Source: Cubamyces lactineus
Lineage: Eukaryota; Basidiomycota; Agaricomycetes; Polyporales; Polyporaceae
NCBI GenBank assembly: GCA_022376465.1
Contig: JACDTU010000008.1
Coordinates: 434,001 to 498,000 of the forward strand
Length of the DNA: 64,000 nt
Direction: 5' to 3'
Shown in pieces: positions 1 to 10,647 of this stretch (its first letter is position 1; each line of letters starts with the position of its first letter). The position numbers and the translations under genes are program-made. The notes under the pieces were generated by a model. That model was given only the letters and a program-made list of their open reading frames with translations, ran no database searches and was not told the origin of the DNA.

Positions 1-2102
1 TAAGTTCTCGACTTACAATGTCCTCGTCTTCTCACCGGAAAGCAGCAGGAATGAGATGTAAGATCCAGCGACGCCCGGGCATTTACGAGAGGTTTCGTGA
101 GGGATATACGGGATTCGCGTACGTTTGTCGCCGGCCTTAGGTGAGCTGGGCAACGCATGCGCATTGCGCATGGCTCCCTGACGAAGTCGGAGGTCATGAA
201 ACATGCTGACAACCTTTGAAACAGCATCCTCTTCGCATTCGGCGAAGTCATGAATCTCATGATCCCCAAAACAGGTATGTTGCATGACGTTCTACACATC
301 TTGACCGTCCGATGGACTGTTTCGAGCTTGCTGTTACACATCCCTGCCAAGAACATCGTTAGCGGAGCCGATGACAGGACCCTCCCTGTTAGCAGAGTAA
401 CGAAGCGTCGATGTCGTGGGCGTAGCGACTTGCAAGATGATGACCCACCGGCCAAAACCAGTGCGTACTACTGAAAAGCCGGATCTGCGCGCAGACGATC
501 GATTTACACAAACAAAGGTTGGCTTATATATGTGGCTCGAGTCTCGAAAGTTGCAGCGGAATGCCAGCATGCAGCGCGCGAGGCCTAGGCCGCCGTAGCC
601 CCCGCCGCGCGTCCGAGCAACTCGATCACCTGATCGTGGAATTCGTGAATCGCAAGCGCGACGCGCTGCGGTGCTCGATTAGGCAGGCGTTGTAGTTCTC
701 TCCCGCCACTCCCATCTCCCGCATCCTTCTGACGCACGAAAGCCTCCGCGACCACGTCAAGGCGTGTCAGCACCGGGGCCATGCGTCAGCAATCAATCGC
801 TCATATGCAGCGAGAGCTCATCAGCGCGCAGGTGAGCACATCATTTATTCGTTCGTCGTTCCGATAATCGCGAGCCTTTAACAATGCAACGCCGGCGCTT
901 GTGGCGGCGGCTGCCCTGGACCAACCGCACAACGTGAGGAGGACACTACGTATCATTGAGATGCATATACCCCGATCGGGCATGACACGGCTGTTGGGCA
1001 GCAGCTGCCAGTTGCAGTGAGTAGTGGTTGGATCGATAGTTGGAGTTGGCTCACAATCTGCTTCTTATGTCTCCGGATTGTCTGTACTCTGGATTACTGA
1101 CGAACTGTCCAACTCTGCAGTTCGTCGGTGTCACTCTGAGCACATTCGACTCTCGGATCCATATTCGAAGCCGCATTGTTCTCCGTCGACTAGCGCGAAA
1201 TGAGTGCAGTGTCCGGCGACGATCGATCGATTACGAGCATTCCACCTATCGGCACGCCCCGACGTCGAGTCTTCAATCCTCTCCTCGCGCATCGTGCATT
1301 CACCTATAGTCTCGAGGAAGAGGTCTCAGAACTTCCATCACCGCACAGCAAGATAGGAGGTTCTCAATAGGTGTCGATCACCCCGTTATCCAGCGACGGG
1401 CGATGGGCAGCCAAGCCTCCGGGATCCACGCAACTTGAAGATGTTGCTCTACGAAGCGCCAGGACTTGGCGAACTTGCTCAGTAGCTTCGAGGAAGATAA
1501 CTCCCCGTGCTGGTTTATATGCTTTCTCAGGCACCGACGACAGCGGTGCTGAGCAGCTCGACTAGCTTGATCGGGACGTCGCTTGCTACGAGCTACTAAT
1601 CACCTATCACTGGGCACGTCGATCTGTCAATTGCAGTCGCCTTGTACGTCCGCCAAACCGAAGCCGCCCAGCTCTTCGAAACCCAACTACTCCGTCTTCT
1701 TCGTGTCTTCGTGGAGGGCTGTGCGCGACCCATCGCAGCCCATCGCGCTCGTCGGTCGGGTGATCCTACTGGCTTGACAGCGGGGCGCGGTTCGTGGGCC
1801 ATGCGCACATTGGGGGCACTTCGGGAGGAGGGCCGTTTAGTACATAAAGGCAGAGAGATTAAGGCACCGTGGCTAGCGGTACTGGTCTGACCTCCCAATC
1901 CCGATCCTGCCTCTTGGCCTGAGTGCTCTTATTTACTCTAGCTGCTCGTCCCTCGTTTTCGCCTCGGGTTCTCGCTCTCGCTCTTGCTCTTGCTCGCGGT
2001 CGCGTCGCCTCTCTCCTTGAGCCCCTCGATCTGTGTGCTGCCTCGACGCTGCCCATCCTCCTCTGATCTTCCTATCCTTGAACGACTCGCTCACGACCGA
2101 AC
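1..2102. other. Intergenic/left-edge region without a supportable gene
   Basis: Only short frames occur here, such as a 65-codon ATG frame on the minus strand at 585-782 and a 90-codon frame at 13-285, and none shows a recognisable domain. A CT-rich tract (repeated ctcgct/cttgct units) lies at about 1961-2010, shortly before the ATG at 2103; such pyrimidine tracts are common near fungal transcription starts. Part of a gene that begins outside the window could reach into the first few hundred bases, but I cannot support one. Confidence 0.5.
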
Positions 2103-3461
2103 ATGACCTGGCTGCAACTTGTCCGCCTCGTCACCCTCTGTGAGTACCCCGCCACCCGCGCGAGGCCGCGTATCTCCCTGGTCTCTAATCAGAGATGCTC
2201 ACCGCATCGTGCAATCCTCGCAGGCTTCACGCTAGCCTGCGGCATCATCGTGCTCTCGCTCGCCTCGCACGTCACGTCGCTCTCGGAAAAATACTATGCA
2301 ATCTACTACGCGTTCGAGGCGCTGGGCATCGCCGTTGGCGCGCTCACGATGCTCACCATCCCTGTCATGTGAGTGCAGATTAGCTCGAGTCCAAGTCCCC
2401 AGTCGTGTCGCGCGCGCGCGATGTGACTGGGGCGCCGCGATGATCAGCTACTCATGGAGTTTTGATGTGCAGGATCGCGATCGACTTCCTCCGCACGGGC
2501 GCGTTCACGTCCATGGTCGTCGTTGAGCTCAGCTGGCTCTGTATGTCCTTCCCGCCGTCATCTCACGGCGCGATGCTGACATAAAACATTGGTGCACAGC
2601 GGTCCTCTGGGTGCTCTGGCTCGCGACCGCGGCGCAGACGGCGGACCAGACGTCGACGGCGTTCGCAAACTGCGACTTCGGCTACGCAATCCTCGACCAG
2701 GTCTGCAACGAGACGCACGCGATCGAGGCGTTCTCGTTCTTGGCGTGGATCGTCCGTGAGTGTTTTCTCCCTGATCCTGTTTCTGTTTCTTTGGGCGCGA
2801 GGGTAGGTACTGGATCACTGGATCACTGGATCACTGGGCATCTCGGGCATCCTTCTGTGTGCATTGTCTTCTCTGTCTACCCTTGTGGTTTTCTCGTTCG
2901 GGCGAGATCGTGCTTTGGAGCGCGCGCGCTTGCAGTCTGTCGAGCTGCAAGCCCGTGGCACTTGCAGACACCATCTGGCACACGCTGCCAATCTCATACG
3001 TCCGCGACGTTCGCGGTATGACAGTTCTTTATGGCAACCAGCGCGCACTCTTCTGTCCTCCCGTTTAGCCGCGCGATCCGTGTCAAATGAGCCACAATTC
3101 TCTTGCCCTCCCCCCCCCCTTCCCCCAACCACATCGCTGACCTGCTTTCTCCCCTCCCGCAGTGATGGCATACACGATCCTCTTGCTCGTCGTCGCGCTC
3201 ATCAACGGCACGCGCGACGCGCCGATGTGGACGTCCTCCGTGAAGCAGATACCATCCATCGTCCCCGCCCCGCTCGCTGGTGCGTCGACGCAGATGGGCA
3301 CGGTCCCCCAGCATCAGCAGCAGCAGCCGGTCGCGGGACAATACCATGGTCAGCAGCAGCAGCAGGCGTACGCGCCGGTCCCGACGGCATCGCCTCCTTC
3401 GACCGTGGCGTACTCGACGACTGCGGCGCCTCCGGCGCATAGTCCGTATCCCCAGGTCTGA
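2103..3461 (+). CDS. MARVEL-like four-helix membrane protein (copy 1 of tandem pair)
   Basis: I read five exons: 2103-2139, 2224-2368, 2473-2540, 2600-2755 and 3163-3461, all with GT...AG introns, giving 234 residues. Four hydrophobic segments are visible: one starting near the N-terminus after MTWLQLVRL, one around YYAIYYAFEALGIAVGAL, one at SMVVVELSWLSVLWVLWLA, and one at LAWIVLMAYTILLLVVAL. The loop between helices three and four carries cysteines (FANCDFGY and QVCNET), and the tail is rich in Gln, Pro, Ala, Ser and Thr, ending SPYPQV. This layout matches fungal MARVEL-domain proteins of the plasma membrane or eisosomes; the family is inferred from topology, not from a search. A diverged paralogue with the same intron positions lies at 6878-7882. 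The exact substrate or partner is unknown. Confidence 0.8.
2811..2834. repeat. Short tandem repeat, 8-bp unit x3, inside an intron
   Basis: The unit tggatcac is repeated three times without change inside the last intron of the MARVEL-like gene. It lies well away from both splice sites and is probably a simple replication-slippage repeat. Confidence 0.9.
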
Positions 3462-4311
3462 AGCTGAGAGCTGTCTGGGGCACTAGGCGCGTCGTTCGTG
3501 GTGCCACGCGAGTGTGGTCGCGGCATTGCGCCGGGACGTTCGACATTGGGAAGCGTTGTCGCCCATGGCTTGCTTGCATATTGTTACTCGATTTCGGATG
3601 AGCTAGGTTAGTTGGCGGAGTACGGACTTATTGTGTTCGGAAGTTTGGAGGGAACAACTACTGTCGATCATTGTCGAGAACACGGCTCGTCTCTACCTAT
3701 TGTGCTCAAGTTACTAGTAACCCATACCTACTAGTAGGGCCCTACCATAATCGATGTGTCTTGTACTCGGGATACTAAAACCAACCTCTTTGACGCCCAC
3801 CAAGACTCCTCCAGAATCCGGGATGCTGACATGCGAACGAAGTCTTGTAGCCTAAACACTTCACTCTGCTCGCGACATGGACTTATCACTTGAAGGCGGT
3901 GATCCAAGGAGAGCACTCCAAGTCTAGGCATCCTTGTATATTGGAGTTGAACTCGCACCACTTCTGTCCAGCAAACGTGGTCCGAAAGCAAGGTATGTAT
4001 GTAACACTATCCATGATACAAATGGCAACTAAGAGCTACAGATAGGAGGGGAGGGCTTCGCGCATCGCCCCCGAGGTCCGCCCGGGGAGTAAGTAGTACA
4101 CGTATAGACAGCACACACACGAGAATGCGAGAAATGCCTGCGGGGTTCGTTCCGTCGTCGTCATATCGCGTGAGGGAAGGGGGTGCGAGGGGAGGCCTAA
4201 AGTTCGAGCGCTCGTGGTGCGGTCAAGGGATCAGGCCTCAGGCCTCATGGTCCAGGAAGCGGGAAGCTAGAAGTCGGAGTAATGAGGAGTAAAGGGGGTC
4301 CGCGCGCTGCG
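3462..4311. other. Convergent 3' region between two membrane protein genes
   Basis: This 850-base space lies between the stop codon of the plus-strand MARVEL-like gene and the stop codon of the minus-strand DUF7598-type gene. It must hold both 3' untranslated regions. The reading frames in it are short and show no domain; I see no RNA gene. Confidence 0.6.
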
Positions 4312-5485
4312 TTATACAGCCGTCTCGGACCCGCTCGCGTCGACGCTGTCCCGGACGGTGACCGTGCGCTTGGGGATGTACGTCGGGAGCGCCTCATCCG
4401 GACGAGTGATCGTGTAGCCTGCAGGAACCGCGCGCGCGCAGCCGTCAGCTCCTCGCCCACAGCATCTCCCTCACACAAAGGCCGAAGTCGCTCACTCACC
4501 TCTTGCAAGCGCGGCCTTCTCGCCCTGGCGCCCAAAGCCCATGCCGCTCTTCTGGCTGCTCAGGCTGCCAGAACGCGCGGTCTCCGCGCCCGCGGCGTCC
4601 CTGTCCCACGACACGGCGGTGCCGCCTGTGCTCATCATAAGCTGTCGTGGGGGCCCGAGCGAGGTCGTCGGGAGCGTGTCGTCCTTGTACTGCTCGCGCC
4701 ATGAGGTGATCGAGCGGTGCGCCTTGGCCTTCTCGCGGAAGATGAGGCCGAGGAGGATGTTGAGGCAGGCGATTGAGAAGAGGAAGAAGGCGGACACGAG
4801 CGAAAACTCGTCGACGTGGTGCGAGAGGACCGCTGCGCCGAGTCTGGTTGAGTGACGAGGGTTGGAGAACGATGAAAAGAAAGAGCAGAAAGAGACAAGA
4901 GGTCAGTAAAAGGCGCACGGCGCGGAGAAGAGCGGGAGGGAGGACGTACAGGCATTGTATGACGCCGAGCGCGCCGAGACCGAAGTTGTCGCCGAGGATG
5001 GGGAAGAAGCGGTTGAAGAACGCCATGGGCCAGCCCACTTCGGACATGATGAGCACGATGACTTGGAAGATGATGAGGAGCCGGTTCAGAACGGCCCAGA
5101 AGGCACCCGCGGGCTGGTTCGGCACGGTGCTGCCACTGCAGAGGTTTCACACAGTGTGAGCGAAACTATAGAGGGTGGCAACACAAAGAATGAGACATAC
5201 TCGACGTAGTCGGTGTCTCCGTTGATACAGTCGATCTCCGTGCTCGTGCTATTGGCTTCGGCCGTGCGTATGTCTGGGTTGGCCTTCCCAGCTGCGATAA
5301 ATGCATTTACAGATCGGATGTCTTGGACCATCGTTACGATGCTGCTCGCGAAGAGAAGCAAGAGCGCGATGATGCTCAACGCGCGAACGACGTTGAGACC
5401 GATGAAGATGTCTATATGCATCGTGAATAGCTGTAGCGTTAACGATCAACGGTATGTTATACTCACATCCCTTCTTGGAGACCAT
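4312..5485 (-). CDS. DUF7598-type four-helix membrane protein
   Basis: The gene starts with a 19-base exon at 5485 (MVSKKG) that splices after ggat|gtgagt to the exon reading YIFIGLNVVRALSIIALLL. Further exons read DGSTVPNQPAGAFWAVL, then LLGAAVLSHHVDEFSLVSAFF, and a last exon ending TVRDSVDASGSETAV and a TAA at 4312. Four hydrophobic helices are present: IIALLLLFASSIVTMV, LLIIFQVIVLIMSEVG, FGLGALGVIQCLLGAAVL and VSAFFLFSIACLNILLGLI. An extracellular-type loop with a single Cys sits between the first two. The cytosolic tail of about 80 residues is hydrophilic and ends with a YxxRPxxALPTYIPKRT-like segment. I recognise the pattern as the basidiomycete DUF7598 family, whose role is unknown. The gene sits inverted between the two MARVEL-like paralogues. 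Confidence 0.82.
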
Positions 5486-6877
5486 GTTGAGTGAAAGTGG
5501 GTGTTAGAGAATAGTGGCGGTTGAGAGAACTTGGATGTATATGATAATGGAAGGCTCTGAGAGAGTGAAAGAGCGTGAAGTACGATTGTGGTGTGCCTGC
5601 ACCCTAGAAGGTCGTAATCAGATGCCCGAAGGCTGGTTAGCACGCCGGGCGCGGTCGTAGAAGAGCGGAAGGCTGCTGAAGGTGGGGAGTAGAATGTAGA
5701 CCGTGGCGGGGAGGGCGGGGCTTATGAGCGGCGTGTTGGCGCGCGCTGGGCGGGTCGACGTCGCATGTTGCCACGAGAGAATATTTTACAAGTCTTTGTG
5801 CGCTGGACAGACGGTCGTCGTGTCTGCCTCATTGTACTCGCCAACAACAAAAGTATCCATCCTCAAGAACAATGGCCTTCCTCTAGGCGCCCGACGCACC
5901 GGACAGCCCTCCGCAGCCACCGAACACAAATACCACCAAATAACATGCCTAGCGCTCAAGCGCACAACGTTAATGCGTGAACGTTTGAACTCTGAGCCTT
6001 ACTTTCTGGCTGCGAACCATCTTAGCCATTGTGCACAGGCTGCCCTCGCAAAGCTCACTTCTTGACTTTACGCTTCGCTCTGATTCTCGCACCATCAGTA
6101 TCACAATGCCTGCGAAAGCTAACCCACCCCGGGGTCTTTAAAGTCCAATACATCCGTATTCTGCTGCTAATGCCTGAGGTCCAGGAGCTGCTTCCTGCCC
6201 AAGTAACCTGGACAAGCAGGATTCCGAGCATCAGATCGAACCAGCTGCATACAGACTGACAGCAGGAATTCCATTACGGCCATTAATCAAGTATGTTTCG
6301 GCGCAGGGTGCGGGTCAGTGCCTCTTCGAGTACTTCGAGTACTTCGAGTTTGCGTTTGACCAAAGTTATGCTCACCAATGATACTGGTGGTCGACGAACA
6401 TATTGGACTTGATATAATCGTTATCTATCTGTCACTTATAAGATGGTACGCCTGCCCAGTGCCCCGAGTTGTGCCTCTGTATCAGATCGTGATCTTTCAG
6501 GAAGTCCAGTCACTGTCATGATACTGTGCCGTAGCGAATGGGACTTGATACGGGGGCGTCGCGGGTCTACGCTATCTGCCATCGTGCAAACAGCTGTTCA
6601 TATCAGACGCGCTCACAATAGTGACCACAGGCATGGAGATCACGGCGTAGCTGATAGTCTGCGCTAAAGGTGTTGTTGGGTGCATCAAGACAGGGACCAG
6701 ACACCCCGACTATAATCCAAGCCCTCGCTCCTGGCCTTCTTCGGTCCGCGGTGTAGACCTTACTCACCTACCCCACCTCCATCCTGGCACTGAGGGTTTT
6801 ACCATCGTCCGGCTGGCACGTCTACTGTCACACTTGTTCTATCGTTCGCTCTCTCAAGCACCTCGACGGTGTTCAAG
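5486..6877. other. Divergent promoter region between DUF7598-type and second MARVEL-like gene
   Basis: The two flanking genes start outward from this 1.4-kb space, so it should contain both promoters. Small frames on the plus strand (120 and 76 codons) show no domain. A 9-bp direct repeat lies at 6325-6348. No clear TATA box was found at the usual distance from either start. Confidence 0.55.
6325..6348. repeat. Tandem repeat of 9-bp unit (2.7 copies)
   Basis: The unit ttcgagtac occurs twice and is followed by the first six bases of a third copy. It lies about 530 bases before the ATG of the second MARVEL-like gene, in the divergent promoter region; a binding-site array or simple slippage would both explain it. 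Confidence 0.85.
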
Positions 6878-7882
6878 ATGACCTGGCTCCGAGTCATCCG
6901 TCTTATCGTCCTAGGTAAGTCCTACCACTGAACCATGGTTTCTCAGATGCGAACGCTTTTTGGCCTGATCTTCCATCCACTTCGATATAGCCATTACCTC
7001 CCTCTGCGCTACTGCCGTCCTCCTTAGTGCATCGTACCTGACGACGACATCATCCACTATACTCCTCTTCAATGCGGGCAAATTAAGCATCGCGGTCGGC
7101 GCACTCACTATACCTAGCATCATCACCATGTACGTCTCAGTCTTTGCCGGCCTTAGCTACAGCGGGCCCCGTTCTTTTGCGTGTGTCCTCCGCCGAGCGA
7201 TGTTAGTCAAAGACGACTAACTGAATCTCTTTACATCCTGTGATCAGGCTCGTGGTCGACTTCTATCGTACGGGCGCGTTCACGTCACTAGTAATTGTTG
7301 AGCTGAGCTGGCTCTGTACGTATCTTGTAAGTAGCCCTGATGCGCCGCTGACAGCAGCCTATAGCGGTTCTTTGGGTCCTTTGGCTCGCCGAGACCATCG
7401 TTGTGGGTACTCAGGAGAAAGTACTGCTAAAAATATGTGGTTACAGCGACATCCGTAACTCAGATGAACCAGTCTTGGTTCTTGTCGATGAAGGCTGCAT
7501 CCAAGTGCGCGTAATCATCGTGTTTGCGGTCTTGGCCTCTGTCGCCCGTGAGTGTTCAGGTCATGTAGTACGGCGTGTTTCGCTGGCTTGGGATCGAGTA
7601 TCGAGATCTGCCTTGCTGACTCGCCTGTCCATAGTCCTGGTATACATCAGTACCCTACTCGTTGTGGCGCTCATCAACAGCGCACGAGGCTCGCCGATGT
7701 GGACGTCCTCCGTGAAAGAGATGCCCTCTCTCGTTCCTCTCCCCAGCAAGCCAACGCAGATGAGCACGACTACTCAGTACCAAGTGCTCAGCCCGGATGA
7801 ACGACTTCCCAACACTATGGCGGCCCCTGCGATACTGGCGATTACGGTGCCTCCTATACAGAGCATGTACCCCCAAGTCTGA
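6878..7882 (+). CDS. MARVEL-like four-helix membrane protein (copy 2, diverged)
   Basis: Five exons (6878-6914, 6991-7129, 7248-7315, 7365-7547, 7635-7882) give 224 residues with an intact frame. Intron positions and phases match those of the gene at 2103 exactly; exons one and three are the same length in both (37 and 68 bases). Conserved blocks are MTWL, FYRTGAFTSLVIVELSWL, VLWVLWLA, TLLVVALIN, SPMWTSSVKEMPS and the C-terminal YPQV. The loop between helices three and four is quite different: it is longer, has lost the paired cysteines of copy 1 and carries LLKICGYSDIRNSDE. The Gln/Ala-rich tail of copy 1 is also absent. The frame is open and splice sites are canonical, so this looks like an expressed, fast-evolving paralogue rather than a pseudogene, though relaxed selection is possible. 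Confidence 0.72.
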
Positions 7883-8542
7883 ATAGAGCGAAATATCCGC
7901 GGGTGCGCCGTAGTGTTAGACTAAGGTGCTGTCAGGACATCGGCGGAGTCGTCGCAATGTATTCGTTGTATTGTTTTGTCGAGCCATATCCTGGTACGCT
8001 CACGTCTTCCTTCCCTCTACGGGATAAACTGAATCATATGTATTGCTGATGGTCACGTATCAGGTATCACTTGTCATCAAACGATGTGGCGTGTGCAGCG
8101 GAACCCCAAGTTATTGCAACCTGTTCGGCGGACTGCTGCCACTCCATCATTCCTCTCTCTGTCGCGCCAATGCAGACACTAGACACTGGCAAGCATGGCC
8201 GCGCAAACTTACATAGATAGCCCTACCAGTTGTACTCAGTAGAGTTCGCACCGTACTTTATTTGGGAATTTGTTGCAATACGGTCCGAGGCCGTAACCCA
8301 TTCCAGCATGTCGTGTGTTCGACCTTGCATCCCGGCCTCATTCATGATGTTCGCAGCGCCAAAGACGAATCTATTCGCAATTTTTATTCGCATCCACTAC
8401 GAAGTACTACTGGGAGTATAGCGGTTGCTACTGTCCATCGCCCACGGCGAGATTGTCCGACGGGGCGGTCATGGGGGAGTCAATTCACTTACGCAGATGC
8501 AGACTAACACGAATTGAACATGCAGGAATCGTGCGCTGATAC
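7883..8542. other. Intergenic region, nothing recognised
   Basis: This space follows the second MARVEL-like gene and holds its 3' untranslated region. Two overlapping plus-strand frames of 63 and 81 codons show no domain, and no RNA gene or repeat was found. Confidence 0.55.
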
Positions 8543-9244
8543 TCATGACAACGCCTCTACTTGAGGTCCTGGACGAGCAAGAAGGACACGCACCGCAGAT
8601 GTTCTCAACGTTGTCGTGAGCAGGCTTGACGCGCTGTGCATATAGTAGCGTATCTCCGATGGTCGGCCGGGTCCTATGAGCCGGCGCTGCAGAAGAGGTG
8701 AACGGTTAGCCAAGAGCGTCACGAGCGGAGTATACTGAAGACGTACGTCGTTCATGTAAACTCCTACGATGCAACATGCGCGCCGCCGAGTCCTTCCCCG
8801 AAGGCCCGACATGATTAGGCGATTGCCATCGACGCGCACGTCGCGAAGGCCCCAGCAGGAGCGCCGGTTAGAGCAACTCTGCATGAGCCACTTAGACGAC
8901 CGCCGGCGGTACCTGTGAGCGTACGTCAGTCTATTGCGAAGAGGCGTACACGAGGGCGTAAACGCACATGTTTCGCGCAGGATTTGGTCGTCGACTCGGT
9001 CCAGGTGCGTCTCTAGAGGAGAACAGCGTGAGCAAGCGCGCGACAGCGAACAACGGAGGCCAATGACCAACCACGCGTTCACCAGACCGAGCGAGGCATG
9101 GCAACAGCTGTGAAGCGCGCAGTGTCGCCTGAGGCGGCTACGACTTTGTAGTCTGACCAACGTCGTCAGCGTCACGGAATAAGACGACAGTGAGGAGCGA
9201 CGTACCTGAAAAAGACGCCTCGGACGCGCAATGACCCCCCGCAT
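8543..9244 (-). CDS. Uncharacterised Arg/Ser/Leu-rich open frame (doubtful gene)
   Basis: An ATG-started frame of 233 codons runs from 9244 to 8543. Its composition (Arg, Ser and Leu heavy, scattered Cys) shows no motif I know and resembles what a GC-rich genome produces by chance. The minus strand also carries intron-like signals within it: a GTACGTCGC site just after TTTTTCAG near 9205, and a GTACGTCTT...CTTCTGCAG pair around 8745-8690. These could mean the region is transcribed and spliced on this strand, with true exons differing from the open frame. I do not assign a function, and chance is a fair explanation. Confidence 0.2.
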   Translation of the reverse strand: MRGVIARPRRLFQVRRSSLSSYSVTLTTLVRLQSRSRLRRHCALHSCCHASLGLVNAWLVIGLRCSLSRACSRCSPLETHLDRVDDQILRETCAFTPSCTPLRNRLTYAHRYRRRSSKWLMQSCSNRRSCWGLRDVRVDGNRLIMSGLRGRTRRRACCIVGVYMNDVRLQYTPLVTLLANRSPLLQRRLIGPGRPSEIRYYMHSASSLLTTTLRTSAVRVLLARPGPQVEALS

Positions 9245-10022
9245 GGCGAGACAACAGACAAGAGTAGGTTTGGGGTCGCAGCGCAGTTGGCTTCCCCGCC
9301 GCGAGGGCGAGTACTAGTCCCGGGGGCCACGAAGAGGCCTGCGCTATCCCCGGGGAACTACTCTACAGATGGCGGGTATATTGGTTTAATGTCGGATGTT
9401 GTCGTCCTTGCCATGCATTCGGCAGAGCTGGGGGTGCGTCGCATAATTGCGGCGCACCAAACCAGATTACCGCTTCCGTCTTGCGAATAAATATGAATAA
9501 ATGTCTTGCGTCGCACGATCCTTGGCGCGCGGTCTTGTGGGATTGGATGAAATAGTGGCCGAAGCCTTGTTGTCAACCTTCACCCATATGGGATCCGGCC
9601 GACGGTGGTGGTCGGCAACACTGAACGCCCCATACTAAGCCCACCTGGGAGGAGCGCTCGAGCATTGCCTCCCGAGAGGTGGGACAAGCCCGGGAGGTGG
9701 CGACGCCGCGACAGCGCGCGGGCGTACACCGGGAGAGGGCGGCCCAACAGCGCGAGTCCGACGCCCGCATTGGGGACTGATGTCGGCCCGGCCTACGCTA
9801 CCGCCAACTCCAGAATCTAGGCGCTGCTTTGCTGCGCCACCCCCCGATTGGGGCGCGGCGAGCCTTCCGACAGCCACGAGGGGCCCGCACCAAGGGTCGA
9901 GACGCAAGCACGCGAGATGCTGCCCGGCTCGAAAACCTTCGTCGGAAACTCGGCGGCCGTCGACGTTCCCCGTGATAGTAGGGGTGTCGCTGATAGGCCG
10001 CCGCGACGCCGCGCCGTGAGGC
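9245..10022. other. GC-rich intergenic stretch
   Basis: Several overlapping frames of 65-111 codons on both strands are open here only because the sequence is very GC-rich. One of them, minus strand 9817-10107, may be the last exon of the candidate gene described at 10023-10647 if the reading phase is shifted by one base. No domain, RNA gene or transposon end was recognised. Confidence 0.45.
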
Positions 10023-10647
10023 TTAGCGTAAGGTTGTCTTCACGTTTATTTCGACCTGGTGGAGGAGATGAGCTATACACAGGGACGGTGCATAGACGAG
10101 TACTCACTTGGTGGAGGGGGGGGGGGGGTCGTGCGGCGAAAGCGCGTTTAGTACGGTTGCGCGGCGAGGGGTGTGATGTTTGAGAGCGCTGTTGACGCCG
10201 CGCGCTGAGGAATGACCTAGTGAAAGTGTGGTGAAGAGACGGTGCGGCATACGCGGAGTGGGAAGAAGAAAGACTGTGAACCCAAGGTTAGCGGTCGTCG
10301 CTGCGGCGCCAGAAGGTACGCCTCGTACTCACATTACGATGAGGTGATGGCGCGACCGGTCGGTGACGCTTAGAGGCGCATGGATGGTGTTGCATAGACG
10401 GCGAGAAGCCGCTTGTGGTGGACCTGTTGGAATAGAAAGAGAAATAGGGTGTCCGGTTAGACGAAAATAAATAAATCTAAAGATATGGACGTCAACGAAA
10501 GTCACGCATCGCTAGCCAGCTTCGAAGACTCACAATGTGGACGCCATAGAGGCGTGGGTCGTAGAGGTGAGTAGGGTGTCACCACCGCCTGCGATGGATG
10601 AGAACGTGAGACTCGTGGCGTATCCGACGACGTTGGAGACTTACCAT
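10023..10647 (-). CDS. Possible spliced small gene of unknown function
   Basis: The minus strand holds a series of well-formed splice signals that link small exons: ATG at 10647-10645 followed at once by GTAAGT, then 10588-10534, 10423-10333, 10273-10108 and an exon starting at 10055. Donors read GTAAGT or GTGAGT and acceptors CAG with pyrimidine tracts, and phases agree across the first four exons. The product begins MAVVTPYSPLRPTPLW, is rich in Arg, Ser, Pro and His, and reaches a stop at 10025-10023 (115 residues). A run of 13 G at 10116-10128 lies inside exon four; one base more in this run would shift the last exon into a frame open to 9817 (184 residues). No family is recognised. It may be a young gene, a non-coding spliced RNA, or chance. 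Confidence 0.25.
10116..10128. repeat. Homopolymer run of 13 G
   Basis: Thirteen consecutive G on the plus strand. Runs of this length are prone to slippage and to sequencing error, which matters here because the run decides the reading frame of the candidate minus-strand gene. Confidence 0.95.
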
